From: UBA7430 sp002478765
Lineage (GTDB): Bacteria > Bacteroidota > Bacteroidia > Flavobacteriales > UBA7430
Direction of reading: 5' to 3'
Length of the DNA: 64,000 bases
Assembly: GCA_943789355.1 (NCBI GenBank)
Contig: CALSTU010000004.1
Span: 310,001-374,000, forward strand
The notes under the pieces were generated by a model that saw only the letters and a program-made list of their open reading frames with translations, was not told where the DNA came from and made no database searches. The position numbers were made by a program, and so were the translations under genes. Positions 17,063 to 25,959 of the stretch are shown in pieces. How positions within the stretch are numbered: the stretch's first letter is position 1; each line of letters starts with the position of its first letter.

Positions 17063-18806
17063 GAAGGATTCCCTCTAGAATTTTTTGGTTTAATGTTTCT
17101 GAGCTGCCTCCAGCACCCTGTGCTTTTTTCCAGTATTCCAACGCTTCTTGAGTTCGATTTACTTGGTATAAAACGTCTCCATAGTGCTCTAGAATATCGG
17201 CACTACCCGCCTCCACCAGAACCGCTTTTTGAAGCCAGACTTCTGCTTCAACAAAACGACCTAGTTTATATAAAATCCAACCGTAGGTGTCTTGATATAT
17301 GGGTTGGTCAGGAACCAACTCGTTGCATTTTTTTGAAAGCTTTTGTGCTTTCTCCAAATCTTTTGAGCGAAGAGATAAATAATAGCTGTAATTGTTCAGT
17401 ACGATGGGGTTTTCAGGGATAATCGAGAGGGATTTTTCATAATTTTCATCGGACAAATTGTGTTCGCCAATGGTATGATATGCGTTGCCCAGGTAGTTGT
17501 AAAATTCAGCTTTCAATTCACGATTATTTACGACATAGTTCAAGCCTTTGTTCCACAGTTCTATCGCTTTTCTTTTGTCATCATTCATGGAGTGTGCGAA
17601 CCCCGCAAATAAATACAGAGACGGTTGAACGGGGTGTAATTCAATGGATTTTAGACTCTTTAGAGCTGTCTTTTCATAGGCTTTTAAATCCAAGCCTAAG
17701 ATCAGGTATCGATTCCAGATAAAGTATTCAGACGTACCTAGGTCAAGAGCTCTTTCATAGGCATAAAAAGCTTTTTTTGTTTGGTTTTTTTGAAAATGGT
17801 AATCACCTGATAGCACCTGAAAAACCGCCTGTTTTGGATGATTCAAAAGCGCTTTCTCTAGCAAAGAAAGTAGGGGGGCTTGATACGCCTCATTTTCAAT
17901 TGCTAAGTCAAAATAAGAAGAAAGTACTTGAAGTATCACATCAAGACTAAATTCTGGATCATCAAAGCTAATATTTAGATATTCAAAGGCTTTTAAGTGA
18001 TTTTTTTTGAGCCTGAAGTGTTCGGCCAATGCGGAGTTTGCATAAGAGTCGCTGGGTTTTTTTAGCAAGATCTCATTGTAAATTGCGATGGATGCTTCTG
18101 TTAAATCGTTTGCGTGATACAATTCCGCCAACATTTGCTGAAAACGAATTTCATCTGGAAAAGCTTCAATTAAAGCCATCAGTTCCCCAGCAGCACCATG
18201 TATGTCGCCTATTTCAATGAAGATGTGCTGTTTAACGATGGAAAGCCCTTCGCTGATACCCATCTTTTTTTCGACCTCATTGTAAATTTCGAGCGCTTTT
18301 TTGTACGCATCCAGCTCCGTATATGCAGAGGCAAGTCGATACAGATATTCGATGTTTTTGGGCTTAAGGTCAATCAAGTCCTCACAGATGCTTACTTGCC
18401 CTTCTCGGTCACCAACCGCATAGTACAGTTGAGATAAAAGTTCATGTGTCCATACGTTTTTTGGATTTAAAAGTTTCGATTGCTCTGCGTGAAACAAAGC
18501 ATCCTGGAGGTTTTCATTACGAATGTGAAGTTGAGCCATCTCATAGTGAGCAACAGCACTTAAAGGGTCTATAGCCAAGCATTGTTCCACCATAGTTGCT
18601 GCTTTCTCGAATTCCTCCAAAGCCTTAAGCCGTTGCGCTTCAAGAAATAAAAATTTGAAGCGATGTTGGTTTTGATAGCTGACGGGACCTTCCGTATAGG
18701 CATTAAGCTGCGTAGCACTTTCATTTTCGAGATCCTTTACTCCAGTACAAGAAACACTCAAGGTAATGATTGCCAATAAGGCTACTATGACGGTGTTGAA
18801 TTTCAT
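17055..18806 (-). CDS. TPR-repeat lipoprotein
   Basis: 583 residues. A signal sequence with lipobox (ITLSVSCTG) is followed by a protein made almost wholly of tetratricopeptide repeats, recognisable by phrases such as AVAHYEMAQLHIRNENLQDA, EYLYRLASAYTELDAY and PIYQDTYGWILYKLGRFVEA. TPR arrays are protein-protein scaffolds. Conservation of the order TPR, DUF4292, EnvC-like suggests it assembles an outer-membrane or cell-wall complex. The start overlaps the upstream nucleotidyltransferase stop by four bases. No enzymatic motif is seen. Confidence 0.85.
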   Translation of the reverse strand: MKFNTVIVALLAIITLSVSCTGVKDLENESATQLNAYTEGPVSYQNQHRFKFLFLEAQRLKALEEFEKAATMVEQCLAIDPLSAVAHYEMAQLHIRNENLQDALFHAEQSKLLNPKNVWTHELLSQLYYAVGDREGQVSICEDLIDLKPKNIEYLYRLASAYTELDAYKKALEIYNEVEKKMGISEGLSIVKQHIFIEIGDIHGAAGELMALIEAFPDEIRFQQMLAELYHANDLTEASIAIYNEILLKKPSDSYANSALAEHFRLKKNHLKAFEYLNISFDDPEFSLDVILQVLSSYFDLAIENEAYQAPLLSLLEKALLNHPKQAVFQVLSGDYHFQKNQTKKAFYAYERALDLGTSEYFIWNRYLILGLDLKAYEKTALKSLKSIELHPVQPSLYLFAGFAHSMNDDKRKAIELWNKGLNYVVNNRELKAEFYNYLGNAYHTIGEHNLSDENYEKSLSIIPENPIVLNNYSYYLSLRSKDLEKAQKLSKKCNELVPDQPIYQDTYGWILYKLGRFVEAEVWLQKAVLVEAGSADILEHYGDVLYQVNRTQEALEYWKKAQGAGGSSETLNQKILEGILHE

Positions 18807-19801
18807 CCTATTTTAGAGTAGTCTCCGATGCTTACTCGGTTTTTACCGCCTTGATATTCTACATGATTTCCAATCATAGAATCTTCTATGTGGGCATTTT
18901 CTATTGATGTTTCGTTTTGTATGATGCTGTTTGAAATTTTACTGTCACGAATACTGGTGCCGTTTCCAATAGAAACATGGGGTCCAATGGTGCTGTTTTT
19001 CAATCGGACATTACGGCCTATGAAACAAGGCTCTATAATCGTTGAGTTTTCAACGTTCAAACCCGCTCTTTCTTCATCATTTTCAGTGAATTCTAAAACG
19101 CGCTTGTTGGCATAAACAGCAGCCACAGGATTTCCACAATCGAGCCACTCATCTACTTGTTTAGGAAGGAATGCCAATCCTTTTTGTTTCATGTTCTCTA
19201 GTGCATTTGTGAGCTGAAACTCCCCATTTTCGGTGATGTTATGATCAATCAAATGCTGTATTTCTTGCTTTAAGTTCGTGCCGTCTTTAAAATAGTAAAT
19301 CCCAATGATGGCTAGGTCTGAAACGAACTCTTGAGGTTTTTCAACAAAGTCAGTGATCACTTGATCACCATTTACCTTGATGACACCATAAGCTCGTGGA
19401 TCTTCAACTTTTTGCACCCATATAAATCCATCTTTTTCAGAGTCAAGCGTAAAGTTTGCTCTGAACAGGGTGTCTGCAAAGGCAACAATGACAGGTCCTT
19501 GTAGGGAGTTTTTCGCACACCAAATGGCATGAGCAGTTCCCAAAGCTTCTTCTTGATGGTATATAGATCCTTTAGCCCCTAAGCTTTCAGCTGTTTTTAC
19601 CAATTCTTTTTCCACATCCGTTCCAAAATCACCAATGATAAATGCAATTTCATCTATTTTTTGCCCACAAACCCTGGTTATATCCTCAACAAGCCTTTGA
19701 ACAATCGTTTTTCCAGCAATAGGTACTAAAGGTTTGGGAACAGTTAGGGTGTGAGGTCGTAATCGAGATCCTCTCCCCGCCATAGGGACAATAATTTTCA
19801 T
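18803..19801 (-). CDS. Sugar-phosphate nucleotidyltransferase with left-handed beta-helix tail
   Basis: The start at ATG 19801 puts the nucleotide-binding motif at the N-terminus (MKIIVPMAGRGSRLRPHT), as expected. The N-terminal Rossmann-like domain carries G-G-S-R-L-R-P and VPKPLVPIAGK; the C-terminal third shows hexapeptide repeats (NSTIIEPCFIGRNVRLKNS, IGPHVSIGNGTSIRDS). This is the plan of NDP-sugar pyrophosphorylases that join a sugar-1-phosphate to UTP or dTTP. Substrate cannot be read from sequence; UTP or dTTP with glucose-1-phosphate or GlcNAc-1-phosphate is likely. It sits between dut and the TPR gene in a compact operon. Confidence 0.83.
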   Translation of the reverse strand: MKIIVPMAGRGSRLRPHTLTVPKPLVPIAGKTIVQRLVEDITRVCGQKIDEIAFIIGDFGTDVEKELVKTAESLGAKGSIYHQEEALGTAHAIWCAKNSLQGPVIVAFADTLFRANFTLDSEKDGFIWVQKVEDPRAYGVIKVNGDQVITDFVEKPQEFVSDLAIIGIYYFKDGTNLKQEIQHLIDHNITENGEFQLTNALENMKQKGLAFLPKQVDEWLDCGNPVAAVYANKRVLEFTENDEERAGLNVENSTIIEPCFIGRNVRLKNSTIGPHVSIGNGTSIRDSKISNSIIQNETSIENAHIEDSMIGNHVEYQGGKNRVSIGDYSKIG

Positions 19802-19815
19802 ATTTGCTTGTGTAT

Positions 19816-20250
19816 TTAATTTTTTCCGGTGCTTCCAAATCCTCCGGCACCTCTTTTCGTTTGAGACAATTCTTCCTTTTCTTGCCAATTCACTTTGGTG
19901 TATGGGGCGATCACCATCTGAGCGATTCGTTCTCCATCCTCAATAATAAAGTTTTTTTCTGATAAATTAATTAGAATAACGCCAATTTCTCCACGGTAAT
20001 CCGCATCGATTGTGCCGGGACTGTTCAGTACGGTAACCCCCTTTTTGTAGGCCAACCCACTTCGGGGTCTAATTTGAGCTTCATAATCGTGAGGCAAGGC
20101 AATGAAAAGACCTGTTTTCACCAAAACTCGTTCTAGGGGTTTTAAAAGTATCGATTCGTCTAGGTTGGCGTGCAAGTCCATACCTGCAGAACCAATTGTT
20201 TCGTATTTAGGGAGGGGGTGCTTCGAGCGATTTGTAATTTCAACCTTCAT
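19816..20250 (-). CDS. dut: dUTP diphosphatase
   Basis: 144 residues from ATG 20250 (MKVEITNRS); an upstream GTG at 20274 would overlap the flippase gene and is less likely. All five trimeric dUTPase motifs are seen: SAGMDLHAN, RPRSGLAYKKG, the substrate-binding VLNSPGTIDADYRGE, RIAQMV, and the C-terminal RGAGGFGSTG P-loop-like tail. It hydrolyses dUTP to dUMP, keeping uracil out of DNA and feeding dTMP synthesis. Confidence 0.96.
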   Translation of the reverse strand: MKVEITNRSKHPLPKYETIGSAGMDLHANLDESILLKPLERVLVKTGLFIALPHDYEAQIRPRSGLAYKKGVTVLNSPGTIDADYRGEIGVILINLSEKNFIIEDGERIAQMVIAPYTKVNWQEKEELSQTKRGAGGFGSTGKN

Positions 20251-20263
20251 GATTCCGTCGTCT

Positions 20264-21730
20264 TTATTTTGCACTCAAAGTACTTATTTTTTTTCGCTTT
20301 TCGAGCATTAAAACACCAAATACATACACGATGCACACGAGTGTGCTTACGACGAAATATGCGTCATGCCACTGCAGCCAAAAGTAGAATAAAACGAGCG
20401 CGGCAATGAGGTATGTGAAAATGGTTTTCCAAGGGTAAGAGATGGGGTAGTGGCTCCTGCTAAGAATAAATGAGAGCAAGCACATAGAAGCATAACAGAG
20501 GAGTGTTGCCCAAGCAGAACCGACATAAGACATTGTGGGGATTAGCAGGATGTTAAAAAAGACGGTGACACAGGCTCCGAAAACCGAAATATAGGCCCCA
20601 AATCGGGTCTTTTCACTTACTTTATACCATACGGAAAGGTTGTAATACATGCCTAAAAACAAATTGGCAAGGAGTAAAATTGGAACGACTTCAAGCCCTG
20701 CATGATAAGTTTCATTTTGAATGAAGTGTTTGAGAAGATCGATAAAAACATTGATACTCAAAAAAATAAAACCGGTAAAGGCTATGAAGTAACGCATGAC
20801 TTTTGCATACTGTTCCTTAGCATCTTCACTTTCTGCCTGCGCAAAGAAAAAAGGTTCGGCGCCGTAACGAAAGGCTTGAATAAATAAGGTCATGAAGATG
20901 GATATTTTGTAACAGGCACTATAAATACCCACTTCTGCTGATGCGATGTTTGAAGGCAGCAGGTATTTTAACAACAAACGATCGACCATTTCATTCGTTA
21001 CGTAGGCAAGACCTCCGATGAGCAATGGAAGACCATAGCGGATCATTTTTTTCCAGACAACAAGATCAAAGGTCATTTTCAGCGTTAAAATTTCCGGAGA
21101 AAGTAATCCAAGCATGATTAGGCTGGCAATCAAATTAGAAATAAAAATATAACCGATACCTATGGAAGGGTTGTAGACGTAATTCGTTAAAAAAGGAGCC
21201 ATTCCCTCAGACACCAAATAAGGGCATAGCAAGAAGAAGAAAAGGTTAAGGCCGATATTAACAGCAATATTAATCAAACGAATTGTAGCAAAGCGCCAAG
21301 CTTTTTGTTCGAGTCTTAATTTTGCGAAGGGAAGCGTGCTAAGCACATCCAATACGACAATGAGCGTTAGCCATTGGATGTATTGAGGCTGACTTGAAAC
21401 GTGAAGTAAATTGGCAATGGGTTGCGTGTAGCTGAAGGATAGGATGATAAATAGGAGGGAGGTAGCCGTTAAAGAGATAAAGCCTGTACTGAGTGTTTGC
21501 TCGGCGGAATCTTCTTTGTTTGCAAAATGGAAAAACGAGGTTTCAAACCCGTAGGTTAGAACAACCATAGCGAAGGCAACAACAGCCATGAGCTCTGAGA
21601 AAGTACCGTATTCTTCTGGAGCGAAAATACTTGTGTAGAGAGGAACTAATAAAAAGTTTAGCAGCCGACCCACAATACTACTGAGGCCGTAGATTGCTGT
21701 TTGTCCTGCTAATTTGTGAAGTAAGCTCAA
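20264..21730 (-). CDS. Wzx-like polysaccharide flippase (MOP superfamily)
   Basis: 488 residues with about 12-14 hydrophobic segments spread evenly from LAGQTAIYGLSSIVGRLLNF to the C-terminal FYFWLQWHDAYFVVSTLVC. The N-terminal GLSSIVGRLLNFLLVPLYT and PEEYGTFSELM fit the Wzx/MATE-like lipid-linked oligosaccharide flippases. It is outside the main polysaccharide locus and sits in an operon with dut and a sugar nucleotidyltransferase, so it may serve a separate glycan. A different Wzx lies at 56.0-57.3 kb. Confidence 0.85.
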   Translation of the reverse strand: MSLLHKLAGQTAIYGLSSIVGRLLNFLLVPLYTSIFAPEEYGTFSELMAVVAFAMVVLTYGFETSFFHFANKEDSAEQTLSTGFISLTATSLLFIILSFSYTQPIANLLHVSSQPQYIQWLTLIVVLDVLSTLPFAKLRLEQKAWRFATIRLINIAVNIGLNLFFFLLCPYLVSEGMAPFLTNYVYNPSIGIGYIFISNLIASLIMLGLLSPEILTLKMTFDLVVWKKMIRYGLPLLIGGLAYVTNEMVDRLLLKYLLPSNIASAEVGIYSACYKISIFMTLFIQAFRYGAEPFFFAQAESEDAKEQYAKVMRYFIAFTGFIFLSINVFIDLLKHFIQNETYHAGLEVVPILLLANLFLGMYYNLSVWYKVSEKTRFGAYISVFGACVTVFFNILLIPTMSYVGSAWATLLCYASMCLLSFILSRSHYPISYPWKTIFTYLIAALVLFYFWLQWHDAYFVVSTLVCIVYVFGVLMLEKRKKISTLSAK

Positions 21731-21741
21731 AGGTTTTTTGT

Positions 21742-22527
21742 TTAATGATTGTTGTTAAAATTAGCATTTCTTTTTTCCAAAAAAGCATGGACACCCTCCG
21801 TAAAGTCAGATGTATCAAAGCACGACCCAAAAGTATCGACTTCGTGTTCAAGTCCATTCATTTCAGAGGAATAGTTTGCATTGATACACTGTATGGCCTT
21901 TGCAACAGCCATGGGGGAGTTTTTAATAATTTTTTCAGCCTGTTTTTTAGAGGCCTCCATGAGATTTTCTAAGGGTAAAACTGCGTTTGCAATTCCAAAA
22001 TTGAATGCCGTGGATGCGTCAATCATTTCCGCCGATAAAATCATTTGCATGGCCCTACCTTTACCGGCAATTTGCGCAAGGCGTTGCGTACCTCCATATC
22101 CTGGGATAAGCCCTAGAGAGGTCTCGGGTAACCCTACTTTGGCGTTCTCAGAAAACAAACGAATGTGCGCAGCCATGGCCAATTCAAGACCACCTCCCAG
22201 AGCAAAACCATTTACGGCAGCAATGACAGGTGTTTTAAGGTTGTCAATACGATTGAATAGTTTTTCGTGTCCGTTTTTACTCAACAACCTCCCTTCTTCA
22301 GCCGAAAAGGAACTGAATTCTGAAATGTCTGCTCCTGCGACAAAAGCTTTTTCACCTTTACCCGTGATGATAACCACGCTAACGTCTTTACTTGCTTCTG
22401 CAGCATCTATCGCATGACTTAACTCTTCAATGGTTTTTTGATTGAGCGCATTTAATTTAGACGGCCTATTGATTGTTACGATTTGGATTTTCTCTTCTGT
22501 ATCAACAATAATATTCTCATATTTCAT
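21742..22527 (-). CDS. Enoyl-CoA hydratase/isomerase family protein (crotonase)
   Basis: About 261 residues. The crotonase fold is clear: NRPSKLNALN, the CoA-thioester oxyanion-hole motif AFVAGADISEF, AAVNGFALGGGLELAMA with the second oxyanion Gly, and the two catalytic-position acids in PETSLGLIPGYGGTQRL, as in short-chain enoyl-CoA hydratases. Likely reaction: hydration of trans-2-enoyl-CoA (crotonyl-CoA type). ATG 22527 is preferred because AGGA lies at good distance; ATG 22533 is too close to it. Confidence 0.88.
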   Translation of the reverse strand: MKYENIIVDTEEKIQIVTINRPSKLNALNQKTIEELSHAIDAAEASKDVSVVIITGKGEKAFVAGADISEFSSFSAEEGRLLSKNGHEKLFNRIDNLKTPVIAAVNGFALGGGLELAMAAHIRLFSENAKVGLPETSLGLIPGYGGTQRLAQIAGKGRAMQMILSAEMIDASTAFNFGIANAVLPLENLMEASKKQAEKIIKNSPMAVAKAIQCINANYSSEMNGLEHEVDTFGSCFDTSDFTEGVHAFLEKRNANFNNNH

Positions 22528-22550
22528 GTGCATTCCTTTTATCAGTAAAC

Positions 22551-24074
22551 TTAGTTTTGTTGCTTTAGCAGTGGGACTTTAAGGTAAAAGCTAGTTCCTG
22601 TCTTTTCAATCGAATTGAAATAAATAGAACCCTTAAGGTCGTCTATGATTCGTTTAACAATAGCCAAACCAAGTCCCATGCCGCTACTTTTAGTCGTAAA
22701 TCTTGGGTCGAATATCTTTTCTTGAAGTGATGCGGCGATACCATCTCCATTGTCGTTAATCTCCAAGACAGCTGTTTCACCCTCTTTTTTTAAAGAAACG
22801 CTGATGCGAGGCTTTTTATTTTCTGGAACCGCTTCAATCGCATTCTTGAGGAGGTTGTTTAAGACCCCAATGAATTGATTTTTGTCTGCGAATATAAAAC
22901 AAGTTTCTGAGGGCTTTTTGTAGTCAATCTTGGCCATGTCGAAAAGGGCCAATGTGTTTTCAGTGACACGACCTAAATTAATCTTTTCTTTTTTTGTGGA
23001 AGGCATTCGAGCAAAATCTGAGAAGGCCGAGGCAATGTTAGCTAAGGAATCTATTTGCTCAACCATTGATGTGGTAAACTGCTTTGCCTTTTCATCAAAA
23101 TCAGAGCTCTTTGCGTCTACTTCCCGCTTAAATAGTTGAACGCTTAACTTCATGGGGGTTAATGGATTTTTAATTTCATGAGCTACTTGTTTTGCCATCT
23201 CTTTCCAGGCACTTTCTTTTTCATTTTGAGCAAGGATTTCGGCACTTTTTTCCAACTCTTTAACCATAAAATTGTACTGCCCAACCAATTGCCCAATTTC
23301 ATCTGTGGAATCCCACTCTAGAGGCACGTGTTGCTTCATTAATGCAGCCTTACGCATGGTTTCTGTAATGCGGCGCATGGGTCCAGTAATTTGCTTTGAC
23401 AGTAAGAAAGCGAGTATGCTGGCCGCTAAAAACAGCAGCAAGTATAAGGGTGAAAGTGCAATTAAATAAGCTTTAAGATCGCGTTTGTAATCCTCATTTT
23501 GTTGAAAATAAGGGATGCTAATGATTCCAATTGGTTTTTCTGTGGCGTCGACAATGTATTTGTATGAGTTTAGGTAACCATCTCCCAAGTGAGTGTCGCC
23601 TTTGATCACCGTACTTTTTTCTTTTGACAATTTACTTAAGATGTCCTCCTGAATTTTCCCAGGTATTTTGTGTTGAATGATTTCTTTGTTGGAGCTTAGG
23701 ATCAACTCGCCTTTGACATTGTAAATGTGAATGTCAAGTTGGTGAATGTCGGCAAGTTCAAATATTTTATGCCGGAAGAGGTTAAAAATACTTTCCCCGC
23801 TGTGTTTGATTCCTTCCTGGGATCTAAGAAAATAGCTTATGGATGCAAGTGTAGCGGCCTCTTTTCTTATCAGGCGCTTATCGTGATAGTTTTGATTTTG
23901 CTTTTTAAAATTGTAGTACGTGAAGACGCCGATAAAAAAGAATGAGCCTACAATCAAAGCCAGCATCGATACATAGATGCGTGTCCGTAATTTATTTGGA
24001 GTACCGATTAGTTTCTTCATTATTTCAAAGATAAAAGAATTCTTGAGTTCCTTAATCTTATTGCGGATTTCCAT
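22551..24074 (-). CDS. Membrane sensor histidine kinase, NtrY-like
   Basis: 507 residues. Two membrane helices (about 33-54 and 203-225) bracket a periplasmic sensor domain; then HAMP (about 226-280), a dimerisation domain with the phosphoacceptor His299 in VAHEIKNPLTPMKL, and a complete ATPase domain (NLLKNAIEAVP N-box, DNGDGI, GMGLGLAI). The E-I-K-N-P-L-T-P-M-K sequence is typical of NtrY/NtrB-like kinases. No response regulator lies beside it, so its partner is unknown. An internal ATG at 24020 (MKKLIGTPNK) is an equally plausible start. Confidence 0.87.
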   Translation of the reverse strand: MEIRNKIKELKNSFIFEIMKKLIGTPNKLRTRIYVSMLALIVGSFFFIGVFTYYNFKKQNQNYHDKRLIRKEAATLASISYFLRSQEGIKHSGESIFNLFRHKIFELADIHQLDIHIYNVKGELILSSNKEIIQHKIPGKIQEDILSKLSKEKSTVIKGDTHLGDGYLNSYKYIVDATEKPIGIISIPYFQQNEDYKRDLKAYLIALSPLYLLLFLAASILAFLLSKQITGPMRRITETMRKAALMKQHVPLEWDSTDEIGQLVGQYNFMVKELEKSAEILAQNEKESAWKEMAKQVAHEIKNPLTPMKLSVQLFKREVDAKSSDFDEKAKQFTTSMVEQIDSLANIASAFSDFARMPSTKKEKINLGRVTENTLALFDMAKIDYKKPSETCFIFADKNQFIGVLNNLLKNAIEAVPENKKPRISVSLKKEGETAVLEINDNGDGIAASLQEKIFDPRFTTKSSGMGLGLAIVKRIIDDLKGSIYFNSIEKTGTSFYLKVPLLKQQN

Positions 24075-24148
24075 ATTTCAAAGCGCTTTCGGTTTTCTCC
24101 TTGTTTTCAAGTAGAACATTTAATACTTTAGGCAAAAATTCTTTCTTT

Positions 24149-25003
24149 ATGAGCACTGCCATCATGCTAATCCATTGCCCGGATGAAAAAGGGATCATTC
24201 TGTCGGTAACAGACTTTATCTCCAAGCGTCAAGGGAATATTGTTGACTTAGATCAACACGTTGACAACCAGCGTAAAACATTTTTTATGCGTGTCGAGTG
24301 GACTCTTGCAGACTTTTCGTTGACAAGAGATGCGATCGCGAAGCAGTTTGACCTCGATGTTGCCAATAAGTATCAGATGCAGTATAAAATTCATTTCAGA
24401 GATGAAAAACTTAGAATGGCTTTGATGGTTTCTAAGATGGACCACTGTTTTAATGATATTCTTTCGAGGTATCGGTCCGGGGAGTGGAGCGTCGAGATTC
24501 CGCTAATTATAAGCAATCATCCGGATATGGAAGAGACTGCGAAACGTTTCGAGATACCGTATTACTTCATTCCTGTGACTAAGGGAACCAAGGCAGAACA
24601 GGAAAAGAAACAATTGGATTTAATGTCAAAACACAACGTAGATTTTGTTGTTCTAGCGCGCTATATGCAAATATTAAGCGAAAACTTCATAGAAAGCTAC
24701 CCGAATAAAATCATCAACATACATCATTCATTCCTCCCAGCTTTCCCGGGTGCTAAGCCCTATCATTCTGCTCATGAAAGGGGTGTTAAAATCATTGGAG
24801 CAACAAGTCATTACGTGACGGCCGAACTGGACGCAGGTCCCATCATAGATCAAAATGTTGCCCACGTAAGTCACAAAGACAGTGTGGAAGATTTGGTCCG
24901 AAAAGGGAGAGATATTGAAAAAGTAGTGCTATCAAGAGCCATTTGGCATCATACCAACAGGTGCATACTGTCTTACGCGAATAGAACCGTAATTTTTGAA
25001 TAA
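24149..25003 (+). CDS. purU: Formyltetrahydrofolate deformylase
   Basis: 284 residues from ATG 24149 (MSTAIMLIHCPDEKG); the longer frame adds a non-homologous lead. An N-terminal ACT domain (CPDEKGIILSVTDFISKRQG) is followed by a formyltransferase fold with ISNHPD, INIHHSFLPAFPGAKPY (catalytic Asn and His) and GATSHYVTAELDAGPIIDQ (catalytic Asp). It hydrolyses 10-formyl-THF to formate and THF, balancing one-carbon pools. Single gene on the plus strand, facing the atp cluster and separated by a strong bidirectional terminator. Confidence 0.94.
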   Translation: MSTAIMLIHCPDEKGIILSVTDFISKRQGNIVDLDQHVDNQRKTFFMRVEWTLADFSLTRDAIAKQFDLDVANKYQMQYKIHFRDEKLRMALMVSKMDHCFNDILSRYRSGEWSVEIPLIISNHPDMEETAKRFEIPYYFIPVTKGTKAEQEKKQLDLMSKHNVDFVVLARYMQILSENFIESYPNKIINIHHSFLPAFPGAKPYHSAHERGVKIIGATSHYVTAELDAGPIIDQNVAHVSHKDSVEDLVRKGRDIEKVVLSRAIWHHTNRCILSYANRTVIFE

Positions 25004-25034
25004 AAAAAAGCCCCGAAGCTTCGGGGCTTTTTTT
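25002..25034. terminator. Bidirectional terminator between purU and atpG
   Basis: A perfect palindrome: an A-run, AGCCCCGAAGCTTCGGGGCT, then a T-run. It starts at the purU stop and ends 15 bases before the atpG stop, so it can end both converging transcripts. Confidence 0.93.
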
Positions 25035-25048
25035 ATGATGTACGTTAC

Positions 25049-25912
25049 TTATGCTTGTTTCAAAGCTTCAGCACCTCCAACAATCTCTAGGATTTCATTG
25101 GTAATTGCTGCTTGTCTTTGCCGGTTGTAAGTTAGTGTTAGTTCACCCTTCAGCTCATTCGCATTATCCGTGGCTTTGTGCATGGCCGTCATACGAGCAC
25201 CGTGCTCAGAAGCGTGAGAATCTAAAATGGATTTGTAAAATTGAATCTTTAAGGATTTTGGGATTAAGTCAACGACAATAGACGTCTTTGACGGTTCAAA
25301 GATGTAATCTGCATTTGGGTCAGCAGCATCTGTTTCTTCAGCGACAACAGGAATGAATGGTTGTGTTATCACTTCTTGTGTTGCGGCGTTTTTGAACTCG
25401 TTGTAGATGATTTCTACCTTGTCAAATTGTTCATTAGCAAATGCATCCATGACCTCCTGAGCCATTACAGATACATTGTCGTAATTTAAATCGTTAAAAA
25501 TCTCAGCATTTGAGTTGAAGACCACATGCTTTCCAGTAAAGTAATCTGCGGCTCTTTTACCGATGGCATATACCTGCACTTCTTTTCCTGCATAATCTTT
25601 AATGCGTCGCTCAGTAGCTTTAAAGATGTTGGCATTAAAAGCACCACACAAACCTCTGTTAGAGGCAATGGCAACGATTAACACCTTTTTCGTCTCTCTC
25701 TCTTGGCTGTAAACACCTTCTGTCGATCCGCCTAGGGTCGCACTAATGTTGACTAAGATTTCACGTAACTTCTCAGCATAAGGGCGCATTTGAGTAATCG
25801 CGTCCTGAGCTCTTTTTAACTTTGCCGCCGACACCATTTTCATAGCGCTGGTGATCTGCATCGTTGAAGCCACAGAGGTGATTCGGGTACGAATTTCTTT
25901 TAAGTTAGCCAT
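25049..25912 (-). CDS. atpG: ATP synthase gamma subunit
   Basis: 287 residues. The N-terminal helix MANLKEIRTRITSVASTMQITSAMKMVSAAKLKRAQ and the C-terminal helix ending NEILEIVGGAEALKQA (both quoted only by their ends: MANLKEIRTRI, EIVGGAEAL) form the rotor shaft of F1. ASNRGLCGAFN is the conserved Rossmann-like core. Last gene of the atpBEFHAG run; epsilon and beta (atpC, atpD) are absent. Confidence 0.96.
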   Translation of the reverse strand: MANLKEIRTRITSVASTMQITSAMKMVSAAKLKRAQDAITQMRPYAEKLREILVNISATLGGSTEGVYSQERETKKVLIVAIASNRGLCGAFNANIFKATERRIKDYAGKEVQVYAIGKRAADYFTGKHVVFNSNAEIFNDLNYDNVSVMAQEVMDAFANEQFDKVEIIYNEFKNAATQEVITQPFIPVVAEETDAADPNADYIFEPSKTSIVVDLIPKSLKIQFYKSILDSHASEHGARMTAMHKATDNANELKGELTLTYNRQRQAAITNEILEIVGGAEALKQA

Positions 25913-25959
25913 TTGATCGTCTATTGAAGGTGAAGACTCAAGTCTTTACCGGTTCAGTC

